A DNA stretch of 64,000 bases from an uncultured Bacilli bacterium (GTDB lineage: Bacteria; Bacillota_I; Bacilli_A; RF39; UBA660), in NCBI GenBank assembly GCA_944371995.1, contig CALVYD010000004.1, positions 1 to 64,000 of the forward strand, read 5' to 3'. Shown here piece after piece: positions 24,373-32,886 of this stretch. The position numbers were made by a program, and so were the translations under genes. The notes beneath the pieces were generated by a model, which searched no databases, was not told the origin of the DNA, and worked only from the letters and a program-made list of their open reading frames with translations. How positions within the stretch are numbered: position 1 is the first letter of the stretch; every line of letters starts with the position of its first letter.

Positions 24373-24566
24373 AAATCGATAATTAGAACTAATAATAAGA
24401 ACCTTTAATGAGAGAGAAGTCGTGGTTGGTGAAAACGATATTAAAGACTTATTTATCTACTCTATAGATGAAATATTTCCGGAGAAGTCCGTTATACTTT
24501 TAAGTGAAAAAAAGGATGGTACCGTGCTATTTGCACTCCTTGTACTGTTCTTTTTTCTTTTTTAGG
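24373..24566 (+). promoter_or_regulatory. T-box riboswitch (predicted serine specifier)
   Basis: T-box leaders sense uncharged tRNA and allow readthrough when it accumulates. The marks are GAGAGAGAAG (AG bulge), GGTTGGTGAAAACGA (distal stem I), the T-box GGATGGTACCGTG (24514-24526), and a GTGC-TATTT-GCAC hairpin with a T-rich end near 24550-24563. On the 3' side of stem I, TCT at 24461-24463 followed by A is a good serine specifier candidate, and serS is the second gene downstream. The bulge reads TGGT, which pairs best with ACCA, while serine tRNAs usually end in GCCA. Confidence 0.88.
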
Positions 24567-24576
24567 AGATGATATC

Positions 24577-25509
24577 ATGATTGATTTGCATTATGATTTG
24601 TTGTCAATTTTGTATTATTGTTATAAGAAAAATGATTTTAGTTATATAAAAACGATTCAAAAGTATTATGAAGAAAATGTGGTTCATGGAGTGGTTGCTA
24701 ATCTTTATTTTATGAGTGAAGATGAAATGAAAGAAGAGAGTGGTGATTGGTTCGAACCTGTTAATGTAGTAGAGCGATTCCGTATTGCGACTAATTTATT
24801 TTTAAAGTTTTTTCCTGAATTAGAGGTTATTTATAGTATTGAAGGTTGCGATTATATCGAGGGACCAGAAGAGCTAGAGGAACTTTATAAGCTTGGTCTT
24901 CGTAATATTTTACTAGTATGGAATAATAAGAATCGGTATGGCTCCGGTAATCGGAGTGATTCTGGTTTGACGGATGAAGGTAGGGTATTACTTCGAAAAG
25001 CAATTGATTTAGGTATTTCTATTGATTTATCTCATATGAATCGAAATACTTTTTCAGATACTGTAAAATTATTGAAAGAAGAAAAAGCTAAGGGTAAGCA
25101 ATTTAGTGTTATTGTTAGCCATTCTAATTGTTATGATTTATATCCTCATGATAGGAATTTAACTGATCAGCAGTTATTATCGATTAAGGAGCTTTCTCCT
25201 GTTGTTGGACTTGTTTCTTACGGACCTTTTGTCTCCTCGAGTGAGGACAGAGGTGAACTTGCTAAAAGATATGTAGAACATATTGTTTATATGGTTGAAT
25301 TGCTTGGTATTGATTCTGTTGGTGTTGCTACTGATGATATGAGTTTTGGACCTGTGTTATTTGGAGATAGTGAAGATATACAAATATTTGATTATGGACA
25401 GGTTGGTAAGCAGCTTACAGCTTTATTGAAAGACACTTTTATGGAAGATGAAATTAATCAAATATTATATAAAAATAGTTATGAAAAATTGTTTAGAAAG
25501 AAGGAATGA
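24577..25509 (+). CDS. Membrane dipeptidase family protein (peptidase M19)
   Basis: M19 enzymes are zinc dipeptidases related to renal dipeptidase. The 310 residues show the metal ligands in order: IDLHYDLL (H-x-D, residues 2-9), SIEG (Glu near 89), DLSHMN, VSHSN and GVATDD. GNRSDSGLTDEGRVLLRKAIDLGISIDLSH is a classic family block. No signal peptide is present, so it acts in the cytoplasm. It lies between a serine T-box and serS, so release of serine or another amino acid from dipeptides under serine starvation is a reasonable inference. Confidence 0.9.
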   Translation: MIDLHYDLLSILYYCYKKNDFSYIKTIQKYYEENVVHGVVANLYFMSEDEMKEESGDWFEPVNVVERFRIATNLFLKFFPELEVIYSIEGCDYIEGPEELEELYKLGLRNILLVWNNKNRYGSGNRSDSGLTDEGRVLLRKAIDLGISIDLSHMNRNTFSDTVKLLKEEKAKGKQFSVIVSHSNCYDLYPHDRNLTDQQLLSIKELSPVVGLVSYGPFVSSSEDRGELAKRYVEHIVYMVELLGIDSVGVATDDMSFGPVLFGDSEDIQIFDYGQVGKQLTALLKDTFMEDEINQILYKNSYEKLFRKKE

Positions 25510-25511
25510 AT

Positions 25512-26795
25512 ATGATAGATATTAAATTAATTAGAGAAAATAAGGATTTAGTAAAAGAGAATATTAAGAAGAAATTTCAAGATGAAAAACTTCCTTTAGT
25601 AGATGAAGTTTATGAAATGGATAAGAGAGTACGTGAAGTACAAGTTAAAGCTGATGGATTAAAAGCTGATAAAAATAAAATGAGTAGTGAAATTGGTAAG
25701 CTTATGAAAGAGGGAAAGAAGGAAGAAGCAGAAGAAGTAAAACAAAAGATTGCTTCTATGGCAGATGAAATTAGTGCTTTAGAGGAAGAACAAGAAGAAC
25801 TTTCTCGTGATATTAAGGATCGAATGATGGTAATTCCTCAAATTATGGATCCTTCTGTTCCTATTGGAAAAGATGATAGTGAAAATGTGGAAGTACAAAG
25901 ATTTGGGGATCCTGTAGTACCTGATTATGAAATACCATATCACGCTGATATTATCGAAAGACTTCATGGTATGGATAAGGATGCTGCTGGTAGAACTAGT
26001 GGACAAGGATTTTATTATTTACTTGGGGATATTGCTCGTTTACATGAGGCAATGCTTGCTTATGCTCGTGACTTTATGATAGATGCTGGATTTACTTATG
26101 CTATTCCACCATTTATGATTCATAGTGATGTTGTGACTGGTGTTATGTCTTTTCCTGAGATGGAAGCTATGATGTATAAGATTGAAGGAGAAGATTTATA
26201 CTTAATCGGAACCAGTGAGCATTCTATGATTGGTAAGTTTAAAGATCAAATTATTAAAGATAGTGAACTTCCTATTCATATGACAAGTTATTCTCCATGT
26301 TTCCGTAAAGAAGGTGGTTCTCATGGATTAGAAGAAAGAGGACTTTACCGCGTTCATCAGTTCGAAAAACAAGAGATGATTGTTATTTGTGAACCAGAAG
26401 AGTCAATGGATTGGTATGAGAAGATGTGGAAGTTAACAGTTGATTTCTTTAGAAGTTTAGATATTCCAGTTAGACAACTTGAATGTTGTAGTGGAGATTT
26501 AGCTGATTTAAAAGTAAAATCTTGTGATGTTGAAGCTTGGAGTCCAAGACAGAAAAAATATTTTGAAGTTGGTAGCTGCTCTAACTTAGGAGATGCTCAA
26601 GCTAGACGTTTAGGAATTCGTAAAAAAGGAGAAAAGGGAACATACTTCTTACATACTTTAAATAATACCGTTGTTGCAACTCCGAGAGGATTAATTGCAT
26701 TAATCGAGAATAATTATCAAGAAGATGGAAGTATTAAAATTCCTAAAGCTTTGCAACCATACATGGGAGGAAAAGAAGTTATTAAAGCAGATTAA
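25512..26795 (+). CDS. serS: Seryl-tRNA synthetase
   Basis: It charges tRNA-Ser with serine. The 427 residues contain the N-terminal tRNA-binding coiled coil (about 30-110, Lys/Glu rich), motif 2 FRKEGGSHGLEERGLYRVHQFEKQEM and motif 3 NTVVATPRGLIALIENN. Length is normal. The start at 25512 fits an AGAAGG site; an ATG six bases earlier is too close to it. The gene begins right after the dipeptidase stop, and both genes are under the T-box leader. Confidence 0.97.
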   Translation: MIDIKLIRENKDLVKENIKKKFQDEKLPLVDEVYEMDKRVREVQVKADGLKADKNKMSSEIGKLMKEGKKEEAEEVKQKIASMADEISALEEEQEELSRDIKDRMMVIPQIMDPSVPIGKDDSENVEVQRFGDPVVPDYEIPYHADIIERLHGMDKDAAGRTSGQGFYYLLGDIARLHEAMLAYARDFMIDAGFTYAIPPFMIHSDVVTGVMSFPEMEAMMYKIEGEDLYLIGTSEHSMIGKFKDQIIKDSELPIHMTSYSPCFRKEGGSHGLEERGLYRVHQFEKQEMIVICEPEESMDWYEKMWKLTVDFFRSLDIPVRQLECCSGDLADLKVKSCDVEAWSPRQKKYFEVGSCSNLGDAQARRLGIRKKGEKGTYFLHTLNNTVVATPRGLIALIENNYQEDGSIKIPKALQPYMGGKEVIKAD

Positions 26796-26819
26796 AGAAA
26801 TAGTGTATATTTCTTTTTT
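26794..26819 (+). terminator. Terminator after serS
   Basis: Nine-bp stem AAAGAAATA/TATTTCTTT (26794-26802 with 26808-26816), loop GTGTA, then T residues. It overlaps the serS stop codon. Confidence 0.8.
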
Positions 26820-26848
26820 CTTTGGATATCCTAGTTAATGGTGATAGA

Positions 26849-26992
26849 ATGGAAGAAGATAAAAGATGTGAAGTAGTAGGGCGTGAGTCAGCTATGAAGA
26901 ATATTCATATTGATAGCAACTCTAAGGAAGGTAAATTACTTGTTGAAGTTGTGGATAAAGAGTCTACTTTACAGAGATTAGAAGATGAATAA
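26849..26992 (+). CDS. Small acidic protein of 47 residues
   Basis: The frame MEEDKRCEVVGRESAMKNIH continues to KESTLQRLEDE. It is charged, soluble and mixed in composition, with GGTGATAG upstream of the ATG. It lies alone between the serS terminator and another hairpin that overlaps its own stop, which supports an independent small transcript. No family is recognised. The regular use of common codons argues for a real gene, but it is short. Confidence 0.5.
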   Translation: MEEDKRCEVVGRESAMKNIHIDSNSKEGKLLVEVVDKESTLQRLEDE

Positions 26993-27006
26993 TCTTCTTT
27001 TTTTTC
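26980..27006 (+). terminator. Terminator after the small acidic protein gene
   Basis: Seven-bp stem AGAAGAT/ATCTTCT (26980-26986 with 26992-26998), loop GAATA, then a T run. Confidence 0.8.
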
Positions 27007-27040
27007 TTTTTAAATGATAAAATTATCTTAGGTGATAATG

Positions 27041-27739
27041 ATGATTTTTGTTTGGATTTTACTTATTATCTTAGTTTTAGTGTTAGTCATTGTTATTTTA
27101 GGATATATTTTATTATATAAATTAAAGAAATTTTTAGGTGTATCTAGTATTTCTGGCTTAATAAAAGATGCTAAGAAAGAAGATGAAAGTATGCCTAAAT
27201 CTTTATCTAGTTTGGATTCTTTATATTTAACGAGAATTAAAGAAGATTTTCCTAATCTTAATATTAATGAGTTAAAAAGGGAATGTGAAAAAAATATATT
27301 GGATTATTTTCGTGCTATTGAAAGTAAGGATAGTACGAGCTTTCAAAGTGATAAAATAAAGAGTAGTGTAGATAAAAAAATTCAGGAATATAAAGATAAA
27401 AATATTTCTTTTCGGTCTATTCAATTTCATAAGACTGTCGTTAGTAAATATGAGAAAAATGGTAGTGTTGCGACGATTACTTTTGGTAGTAGTTTACAGT
27501 ATGAATTATATATAGATGGTACTTTTCAAAAAAAGGTGCAAGATCGGTTCCGTATTCAATATATTTATATTATAGATAGTTCTAAGCTTGATAAATATAG
27601 TAAAGTCATCGGAATTCGGTGTCCTAGTTGTGGTTCTGTTGCTATTGATTTTAAGACTCATCAATGTAAGTATTGCGGGACTTATATGAAAGATATTGTC
27701 AAGAGAGTTTGGTATTGTAATGATTTAGTATCGTATTAG
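27041..27739 (+). CDS. Membrane-anchored Tim44-like protein with C-terminal zinc ribbon
   Basis: The 232 residues have one N-terminal membrane helix (about 2-26) and a linker. A middle region (about 60-180: LNINELKRECEKNILDYFRAIESKD, then VVSKYEKNGSVATITFGSSLQYELY) resembles Tim44/NTF2-like folds. The end is a zinc ribbon, CPSCGSVAIDFKTHQCKYCGTYM. It heads an operon whose other three genes match B. subtilis ydjG, ydjH and ydjI. In B. subtilis the first gene of that operon is pspA (ydjF), so this protein takes its place. I chose the ATG at 27041, 6 nt after AGGTG. Confidence 0.7.
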   Translation: MIFVWILLIILVLVLVIVILGYILLYKLKKFLGVSSISGLIKDAKKEDESMPKSLSSLDSLYLTRIKEDFPNLNINELKRECEKNILDYFRAIESKDSTSFQSDKIKSSVDKKIQEYKDKNISFRSIQFHKTVVSKYEKNGSVATITFGSSLQYELYIDGTFQKKVQDRFRIQYIYIIDSSKLDKYSKVIGIRCPSCGSVAIDFKTHQCKYCGTYMKDIVKRVWYCNDLVSY

Positions 27740-27781
27740 TATGTTTTATGATATATTATATATAATAGATAGAGGTGTTTT

Positions 27782-28837
27782 ATGGAAGCATTGGATCATA
27801 AGTGCCCTTCCTGTGGTGCGAAAATTACGTTTCATCCTAAAGAACAAAAATGGGTATGTGACTATTGTGGTAGTAAGTTTACATTAGAAGAGATGCAGAA
27901 GTATCAAAATGCTAGTAGTGAGAATGTGAATCAAAAAAAGGCTTCTAAAAAGGAAGTAAAAGTCGAAGAAGCAGATGTTTACCGTTGCAAAAGCTGTGGT
28001 GCTGAGATTGTTGCAGATCCTAATACAACAGCGACATTTTGTGTATATTGTGGTAATACGGCAATACTCAAAGAAAGAATTCAAAATAGTAGAGTACCTG
28101 ATTTAATTATTCCTTTTCAAAAAGTAAAAGAAGATGCAGTGAAAGCTTTCGAAGGTGTTGTGAAACATAAACCTCTTGTTCCGAAGGCTTTTAAGAGAAA
28201 AGAAAATATCAATAAAATTACTGGTATTTATATTCCTTTCTGGGCCTATGATTTTGATGTTTCTGGTACTGCATGTTTTAATGCGAAAGATGTTCATTCG
28301 TGGAGTGATACTTCTTTTCATTATACTAAAACTGATACTTTTATGACAGAAGTTGAAGGACATATGCATTATGATAAAGTACTGGCGGATGGTTCTTCTA
28401 GGTTTCCTGATGCTTTAATGGATTCTTTAGAACCTTTTCAGTATAAAGATTTAGTAACTTATAATCATGCTTTTTTATCTGGCTTTTTAGCAGAAAAGTT
28501 TGATGTTGGTGAAGATAGTGCCATAGAGAGAGCCAAAGAGAGAACTATGAATACGTCTGTTTCGCTATTGCAAGAGGAGGTTCGACATCAGACTAGTATG
28601 CTTGCTAGTAATAAGCTTACGGTAAATAAGGTAGACTCTGATTATATTATGTTGCCTGTCTTTATGGTAAATATCAAATATCGTGATAAGATGTATACTT
28701 TTGCTATGAATGGGCAAACAGGTAAGATTGTTGGTGATTTACCATTAGGAAGAAAAGAAGTTATTCTTTGGACTTTATTAGTTTTAGTTCTTTCCTCTTT
28801 AGTATTTATCTTGTTATTTATAGGAGGAATTATATGA
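27782..28837 (+). CDS. ydjG: YdjG-like double zinc-ribbon membrane protein
   Basis: The 351 residues carry two zinc ribbons (HKCPSCGAK...VCDYCGSKF at about 4-33 and YRCKSCGAEI...FCVYCGNTA at about 62-90). A conserved domain follows with VPDLIIPFQKVKEDAVKAF and YIPFWAYDFDVSG, and a C-terminal membrane helix (about 327-349) ends the protein. This matches YdjG. In B. subtilis, YdjG with YdjH recruits the SPFH protein YdjI to the membrane in the PspA envelope stress response (established). Databases often mislabel it as a helicase-like zinc-ribbon protein. It overlaps the next gene by 4 bp. Confidence 0.88.
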   Translation: MEALDHKCPSCGAKITFHPKEQKWVCDYCGSKFTLEEMQKYQNASSENVNQKKASKKEVKVEEADVYRCKSCGAEIVADPNTTATFCVYCGNTAILKERIQNSRVPDLIIPFQKVKEDAVKAFEGVVKHKPLVPKAFKRKENINKITGIYIPFWAYDFDVSGTACFNAKDVHSWSDTSFHYTKTDTFMTEVEGHMHYDKVLADGSSRFPDALMDSLEPFQYKDLVTYNHAFLSGFLAEKFDVGEDSAIERAKERTMNTSVSLLQEEVRHQTSMLASNKLTVNKVDSDYIMLPVFMVNIKYRDKMYTFAMNGQTGKIVGDLPLGRKEVILWTLLVLVLSSLVFILLFIGGII

Positions 28838-29748
28838 AAAAAATTGGTTATTTGATATTTTCCTTTGGTATCTTTTTCTTATCTTTTATTTCTGTTCAGG
28901 CCAGTGTAAATACTTATACACGAACTGATTCGGATTATCTGGTACCTGATTATATTGATGTTACTGGTAGTAATCGAGATAATGTATTAAGTACTCCAGC
29001 AGTAGATGCTTCTGAAAAGGTTTATGATTTTGCTGATTTACTTACGGATAGTGAGGAGAAAAAAATATATAATCAGGTAATCGAGTATATTGATAAGACG
29101 GATTTGGATTTAGCAATTGTTACTGTGAGTGATTATGATAAAGCAATTTGTAATGGAGATTGTACTAGAACTTATGCTGATGATTTTTATGATTATAATG
29201 AATTTGGTATAGGATCGCGTCATAGTGGAGTGTTGTTTTTAGTTGATATGAAAACTAGAACAATTTATATGACTACTACTGGTGATGCGATGGATATGTA
29301 TAGTGATTATCGTATTGAGCAGATAATGGATGCTATTTATCAAGACTTTAGTAATCAAAATTATTACACAGGGATTACAAAGTTTATGACAATCCTTGAA
29401 AATTATGATACAATAGGTGTAGCTAATAGTAAGGATAGTCATTATGAGATTTCTGATGATGGTCGTATTGTTAGGGATATTCCTTGGCTTATTTTAATTG
29501 GAGGACCGTTGTTAATTACTGGAATCGTTATGGCTATTATGATTAGTAAAAATAAATTAGTTAGGGTTGCTACTTCGTCTAGAGAGTATTTGGATAAAAA
29601 GACTTTGGAAACTAACGTGGTTAGAGATCGATTTGTTCATACGCATACTTCGAAGACGCCTATTTATCATTCCAGTGGTAGTAGTGGTGGAGGCAGTCAT
29701 TCTGGAAGTAGTGGTGTTAGCCATGGTGGTGGTGGCCATCGATTTTAA
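28834..29748 (+). CDS. ydjH: YdjH-like TPM-domain membrane protein
   Basis: The 304 residues have a signal peptide (about 1-22), a TPM (TLP18.3/Psb32/MOLO-1) domain at about 65-200 with VYDFADLLTDSEEKKIYNQV and GVLFLVDMKTRTIYMTTTGDAMDMYSDYRI, and a membrane helix (about 230-250). The tail is rich in Gly, Ser and His and ends SHGGGGHRF, as in YdjH and YgcG proteins. The start at 28834 fits AGGAGG and overlaps ydjG by 4 bp (ATGA). A longer frame from 28768 lies within ydjG and is not used. Confidence 0.88.
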   Translation: MKKIGYLIFSFGIFFLSFISVQASVNTYTRTDSDYLVPDYIDVTGSNRDNVLSTPAVDASEKVYDFADLLTDSEEKKIYNQVIEYIDKTDLDLAIVTVSDYDKAICNGDCTRTYADDFYDYNEFGIGSRHSGVLFLVDMKTRTIYMTTTGDAMDMYSDYRIEQIMDAIYQDFSNQNYYTGITKFMTILENYDTIGVANSKDSHYEISDDGRIVRDIPWLILIGGPLLITGIVMAIMISKNKLVRVATSSREYLDKKTLETNVVRDRFVHTHTSKTPIYHSSGSSGGGSHSGSSGVSHGGGGHRF

Positions 29749-29768
29749 ATTGAAAGAGAGGTATATTT

Positions 29769-30977
29769 ATGGGTTTAATTAAAGCAGCAGTAGGTGCGGT
29801 TGGAAGTACGTTACATGATCAATGGAAAGAGTATATTCGGTGTGATGATTTAGGACAAGATATTTTGATGAAGAGAGTATCTACTCCTAATGGTATTATT
29901 TCAAAAGATAGTGGTATTCAGGTAGCACCTGGACAGATTGCTGTTATTTTTCAAAATGGTCAGATCTTAGATGCTACGGCAGAAGAGGGCATTTATACAT
30001 TTGATCAATCTACTTCTCCATCTTTCTTTGCTGGACAATTTGGTGCTGTATTTAAAGAAATGTGGACTAGATTTACTTATAATGGTGGAACTTTTAAAGA
30101 ACAGGCAGTATTTTATATTAATGCTAAAGAAATTATGGATAATAAGTTTGGTACTCCTGCTCCTATTCCATTTCAAGATTGGTCTCATCCTATTCCAAAT
30201 CAAATGACTGGAACGATGAGTCCATTACGAGTTGAAGTTAAATGCTTTGGTAAGTATACATTTAAAATTACTGATCCAGCAGTATTTATGTCTCGCATTG
30301 CTGGTACAGCTGATGAGTATCGTAAAGATGAATTATGTGAACAGATGAGATCTGAAGTTATTGGTGCATTCCAAAATGTCTTAAATGAACTTGGAACTTC
30401 TGTACATAAGACTCCAGTACTAGAGTTACCTAGTAGAACAGATGAAATTAAAACTGTTATGGATGAGAAGGTATTTGATCAACCTATCCGTGACCGTGGT
30501 ATTAGTTTATTAGGATTCGTTGTTGAATCTGTTACTTTAGATGATGAGTCAAATCAAAAGATTGATAATTATGAATTATCTTCTAATCAGTTTATGCAAC
30601 AAGGAACACTTACTGGTGCTTATGCGAATGCTGTTCAAGATGCTGCTAAAAACGAAGCTGGTGCAATGAATGGATTTTTAGGTGTTGGTATGATGAATAT
30701 GGCATCTAATGGTATGATTGGTGGAGCTGTTAATAATGCTATGAATCCACAGGCAGGTAGTGTTGCTGCTCAACCTTATGATCCATATGCAAATCAAGCT
30801 GCATCTCAATTAAATCAAGCACAGCAAGCAGCAAATGCAGGTAGTAGTCCAACCATAACTCCAGTTCAAGTACAATCATCAACAGATACTACGGTGTCTC
30901 CTCAATTTTGTCCAAATTGTGGAAGTCCTTCTCAAGGTGGAAATTTCTGTACCAATTGTGGAACTAAATTAAAATAA
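29769..30977 (+). CDS. ydjI: YdjI-like SPFH-domain protein with C-terminal zinc ribbon
   Basis: The 402 residues begin with the stretch typical of YdjI (WKEYIRCDDLGQDILMKRV). An SPFH/band-7-like domain follows (about 25-235), with VAPGQIAVIFQNGQILDATAEEGIYTFD and SPLRVEVKCFGKYTFKITDPAVFMSRIAG. Then come an Ala/Gln/Asn-rich flexible part and a zinc ribbon (FCPNCGSPSQGGNFCTNCGTKL). SPFH proteins oligomerise at membranes. YdjI lacks its own anchor and depends on YdjG and YdjH. Databases call this family virion core protein, which is misleading. It is the last gene of the operon. Confidence 0.9.
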   Translation: MGLIKAAVGAVGSTLHDQWKEYIRCDDLGQDILMKRVSTPNGIISKDSGIQVAPGQIAVIFQNGQILDATAEEGIYTFDQSTSPSFFAGQFGAVFKEMWTRFTYNGGTFKEQAVFYINAKEIMDNKFGTPAPIPFQDWSHPIPNQMTGTMSPLRVEVKCFGKYTFKITDPAVFMSRIAGTADEYRKDELCEQMRSEVIGAFQNVLNELGTSVHKTPVLELPSRTDEIKTVMDEKVFDQPIRDRGISLLGFVVESVTLDDESNQKIDNYELSSNQFMQQGTLTGAYANAVQDAAKNEAGAMNGFLGVGMMNMASNGMIGGAVNNAMNPQAGSVAAQPYDPYANQAASQLNQAQQAANAGSSPTITPVQVQSSTDTTVSPQFCPNCGSPSQGGNFCTNCGTKLK

Positions 30978-30979
30978 TA

Positions 30980-31018
30980 AAAAGTCTACATTCATTTTGA
31001 ATTGTAGACTTTTCTTTT
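30980..31018. terminator. Strong bidirectional terminator after the ydjI-like gene
   Basis: Eleven-bp stem AAAAGTCTACA/TGTAGACTTTT (30980-30990 with 31003-31013), with TTCA/TGAA pairing inside, then CTTTTTT. It also serves the converging gene that ends at 30992. Confidence 0.9.
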
Positions 31019-31939
31019 TTGATAAACTTTATCTAAATACATTCCATCTCTTAGTGCTTGACAGACACTTTGACAGCTTTGATAACTGTGCATTGTGTTT
31101 TCTTCTGTAAATGCGATATGTAGTTTTTTTCTTTCTTCTGGTTCTAATATCATAGTAGCTGCTGTTATAGATAATAGTATTGGCTTTAAGTATACATGTT
31201 CGTCAGGGTATTCAGTCAACTTTTTATCTGTATATATTAAGGCATCCTCAATACTTGCATGTAAATATTGTGCTATGATTTCTTGGTAAGTACTGTTTAC
31301 TAGATTTGTTTCTTGACAAAGGTCTAAACATCTTTGTCTACCACTTTTTTCAGGATGAGTAGGAAATTTAGTTAGATATTCCTCTAGGCTTTTTTCACAA
31401 TAGATTTCATTTAGATATTCTTCTAATAATGCAGATCTTCTGAGAGGGTCATTTGTATATTCTAATTCTTGTGATAATAAAAATAAAAATGTTAAACTAT
31501 AGTCTCTTTTTACTTGCCTTTCTATTTCTGCTATGTTTTCTTGTATTCTATCTACAATATCTTCTTGTAGAGATAATATTGGATTTCTGATTGTCAGTTC
31601 ATTAATATAATTAAGAAATCTACTTTTGATAAGATCCTTATTATACATCCCTATAGGTTCTCTTCTTAAGAAGTAAGAAAATCTATTTTCTAATTGATCT
31701 AATGGAATGTTATCTAAATCTAGTTTGTTATATAACTCTGTTTCTGAGTTTGATACTATATCTATATGTATTAATGTCTCATTTTCTTTTTTTAATGTCT
31801 CATTTTCTTTTTTTAATGTCTCATTTTCTTTTTCTTTATTTTCATCTATTTTTGCTATTAGCAATGTTTGGTATAAATTATTTAATGATTCTGATCTGTT
31901 GATAATTTCTTGTAATATTTTAGTTTGTATTTGTTCCAT
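30992..31939 (-). CDS. Unknown protein with N-terminal heptad-repeat coiled coil
   Basis: The 315-residue soluble protein has an N-terminal coiled coil (about 1-60) built in part from a seven-residue unit, LKKENET, encoded by three perfect 21-bp tandem repeats at 31771-31833. The rest is all-helical (about 75-310) with many Glu, Leu and Tyr. No catalytic motif or family is recognised. The start is preceded by a weak GAGGGATAT site. The repeat unit could change copy number by slippage while keeping the frame. Confidence 0.7.
   Translation of the reverse strand: MEQIQTKILQEIINRSESLNNLYQTLLIAKIDENKEKENETLKKENETLKKENETLIHIDIVSNSETELYNKLDLDNIPLDQLENRFSYFLRREPIGMYNKDLIKSRFLNYINELTIRNPILSLQEDIVDRIQENIAEIERQVKRDYSLTFLFLLSQELEYTNDPLRRSALLEEYLNEIYCEKSLEEYLTKFPTHPEKSGRQRCLDLCQETNLVNSTYQEIIAQYLHASIEDALIYTDKKLTEYPDEHVYLKPILLSITAATMILEPEERKKLHIAFTEENTMHSYQSCQSVCQALRDGMYLDKVYQKRKVYNSK
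31771..31833 (-). repeat. Three perfect 21-bp tandem repeats inside a coding region
   Basis: The unit starts TTAATGTCTC on the plus strand, and the three copies are exact (31771-31791, 31792-31812, 31813-31833). On the minus strand each encodes LKKENET (one heptad of a coiled coil). Confidence 0.9.
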
Positions 31940-32042
31940 AATATCCCTCTTTTTATGGATTATTATAGCATCTTTTCATTGATTTGTATATTTTTTTCTT
32001 TTTTTTACATACTAAGAATGAAGTGTAAAAAGGGGACGAAAT

Positions 32043-32071
32043 TTGACAATGAAGGATAAATTTGCTAGAAT
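32043..32071 (+). promoter_or_regulatory. Consensus promoter of the ankyrin-like gene
   Basis: Perfect TTGACA (32043-32048), 17 bp, TAGAAT (32066-32071). It sits inside what can be read as the N-terminus of the next gene and shows that translation starts downstream at 32106. Confidence 0.75.
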
Positions 32072-32105
32072 ATATAACTGTCAGACAAACAGAGAGGTGT
32101 TATAC

Positions 32106-32801
32106 ATGTTTTATGATGAAAAACAAGCTCTTAAAGCTTGTGAAGATGAGCCATCCCTGATTTTTGATTTAATTAAAGAAGGATATTATCATTTAGTAGA
32201 CGAGCTTATCTCTAAAAATAAGGTAGATATTAATACTGTAGATGCTGCTGGTAATGATGTTGTTGTTAGATTATTAAAAGCAAAACAATATGATTTGGTA
32301 TTAAAGTTTCTTAGAAAACGTACTTGGCATGTAAATCATCAAAATTTAGATGGTAATACAATTGGTCATTTGTTAGTAAAAGATACATCTGTTCATGCAT
32401 TGAAAGTTTTAGATCAACTTACTAAAAATAAAAAATATTTATTGAATATTAAAAATAAAAATGGGGAAACGGTGCTAGATAGAGCTATTCATAATCAATC
32501 TGCTTTTCCAGCACTTAAAATACTAGAAGAAAAAAGATTTAATAATATTGATGTATTGTCATTTAAGCAGTTATATCAGTTATGTATTAAAAATAATTAT
32601 TATGGTAAATATTCTAAACTAACAAATCTAGATAGTATAGTTGAAAGTTTAGAAAAAAAAGATGGTCTTGTTCCTAGTATGAGACAATTATTAGATAAGA
32701 TTATTGATAATATGGAAGTAATTAAGCATGATTTAATGCAAAATAAATTTTCTGTATTAGATAATATGATTAATTCATCTTTAGAAGAAGTTATTGTATA
32801 G
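32106..32801 (+). CDS. Ankyrin-repeat-like protein
   Basis: The 231 residues contain repeats of ankyrin type: KNKVDINTVDAAGNDVVVRLLKAKQYDLVLKFL, then WHVNHQNLDGNTIGHLLVKDTSVHALKVL and YLLNIKNKNGETVLDRAIH. The pattern N-x-x-D/N-x-x-G-(N/E)-T recurs every 33 to 36 residues. A helical C-terminal part follows. Such proteins bind other proteins; the partner is unknown. The ATG at 32106 has AGAGGTG 6 nt upstream. Upstream ATGs overlap the TTGACA promoter. Confidence 0.7.
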   Translation: MFYDEKQALKACEDEPSLIFDLIKEGYYHLVDELISKNKVDINTVDAAGNDVVVRLLKAKQYDLVLKFLRKRTWHVNHQNLDGNTIGHLLVKDTSVHALKVLDQLTKNKKYLLNIKNKNGETVLDRAIHNQSAFPALKILEEKRFNNIDVLSFKQLYQLCIKNNYYGKYSKLTNLDSIVESLEKKDGLVPSMRQLLDKIIDNMEVIKHDLMQNKFSVLDNMINSSLEEVIV

Positions 32802-32820
32802 AGGGCTTTTCCTCTTTTTT
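32800..32820 (+). terminator. Terminator after the ankyrin-like gene
   Basis: Short hairpin AGAGG/CCTCT around GCTTTT, followed by TTTTT. Confidence 0.55.
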
Positions 32821-32886
32821 AGTATAGAATTTATAAATTTGGTGTTTAGTGGTATAATTTGGTTACTTAATGTGAGGGGATGATGT

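Noticed and set aside
31771-31833. Tandem repeats as a CRISPR array
   Set aside because: The units are contiguous with no spacers and lie in a coding frame as coiled-coil heptads.
32043-32105. N-terminal extension of the ankyrin-like protein
   Set aside because: It begins in a perfect TTGACA box with TAGAAT 17 bp later; the strong ribosome site is before 32106.
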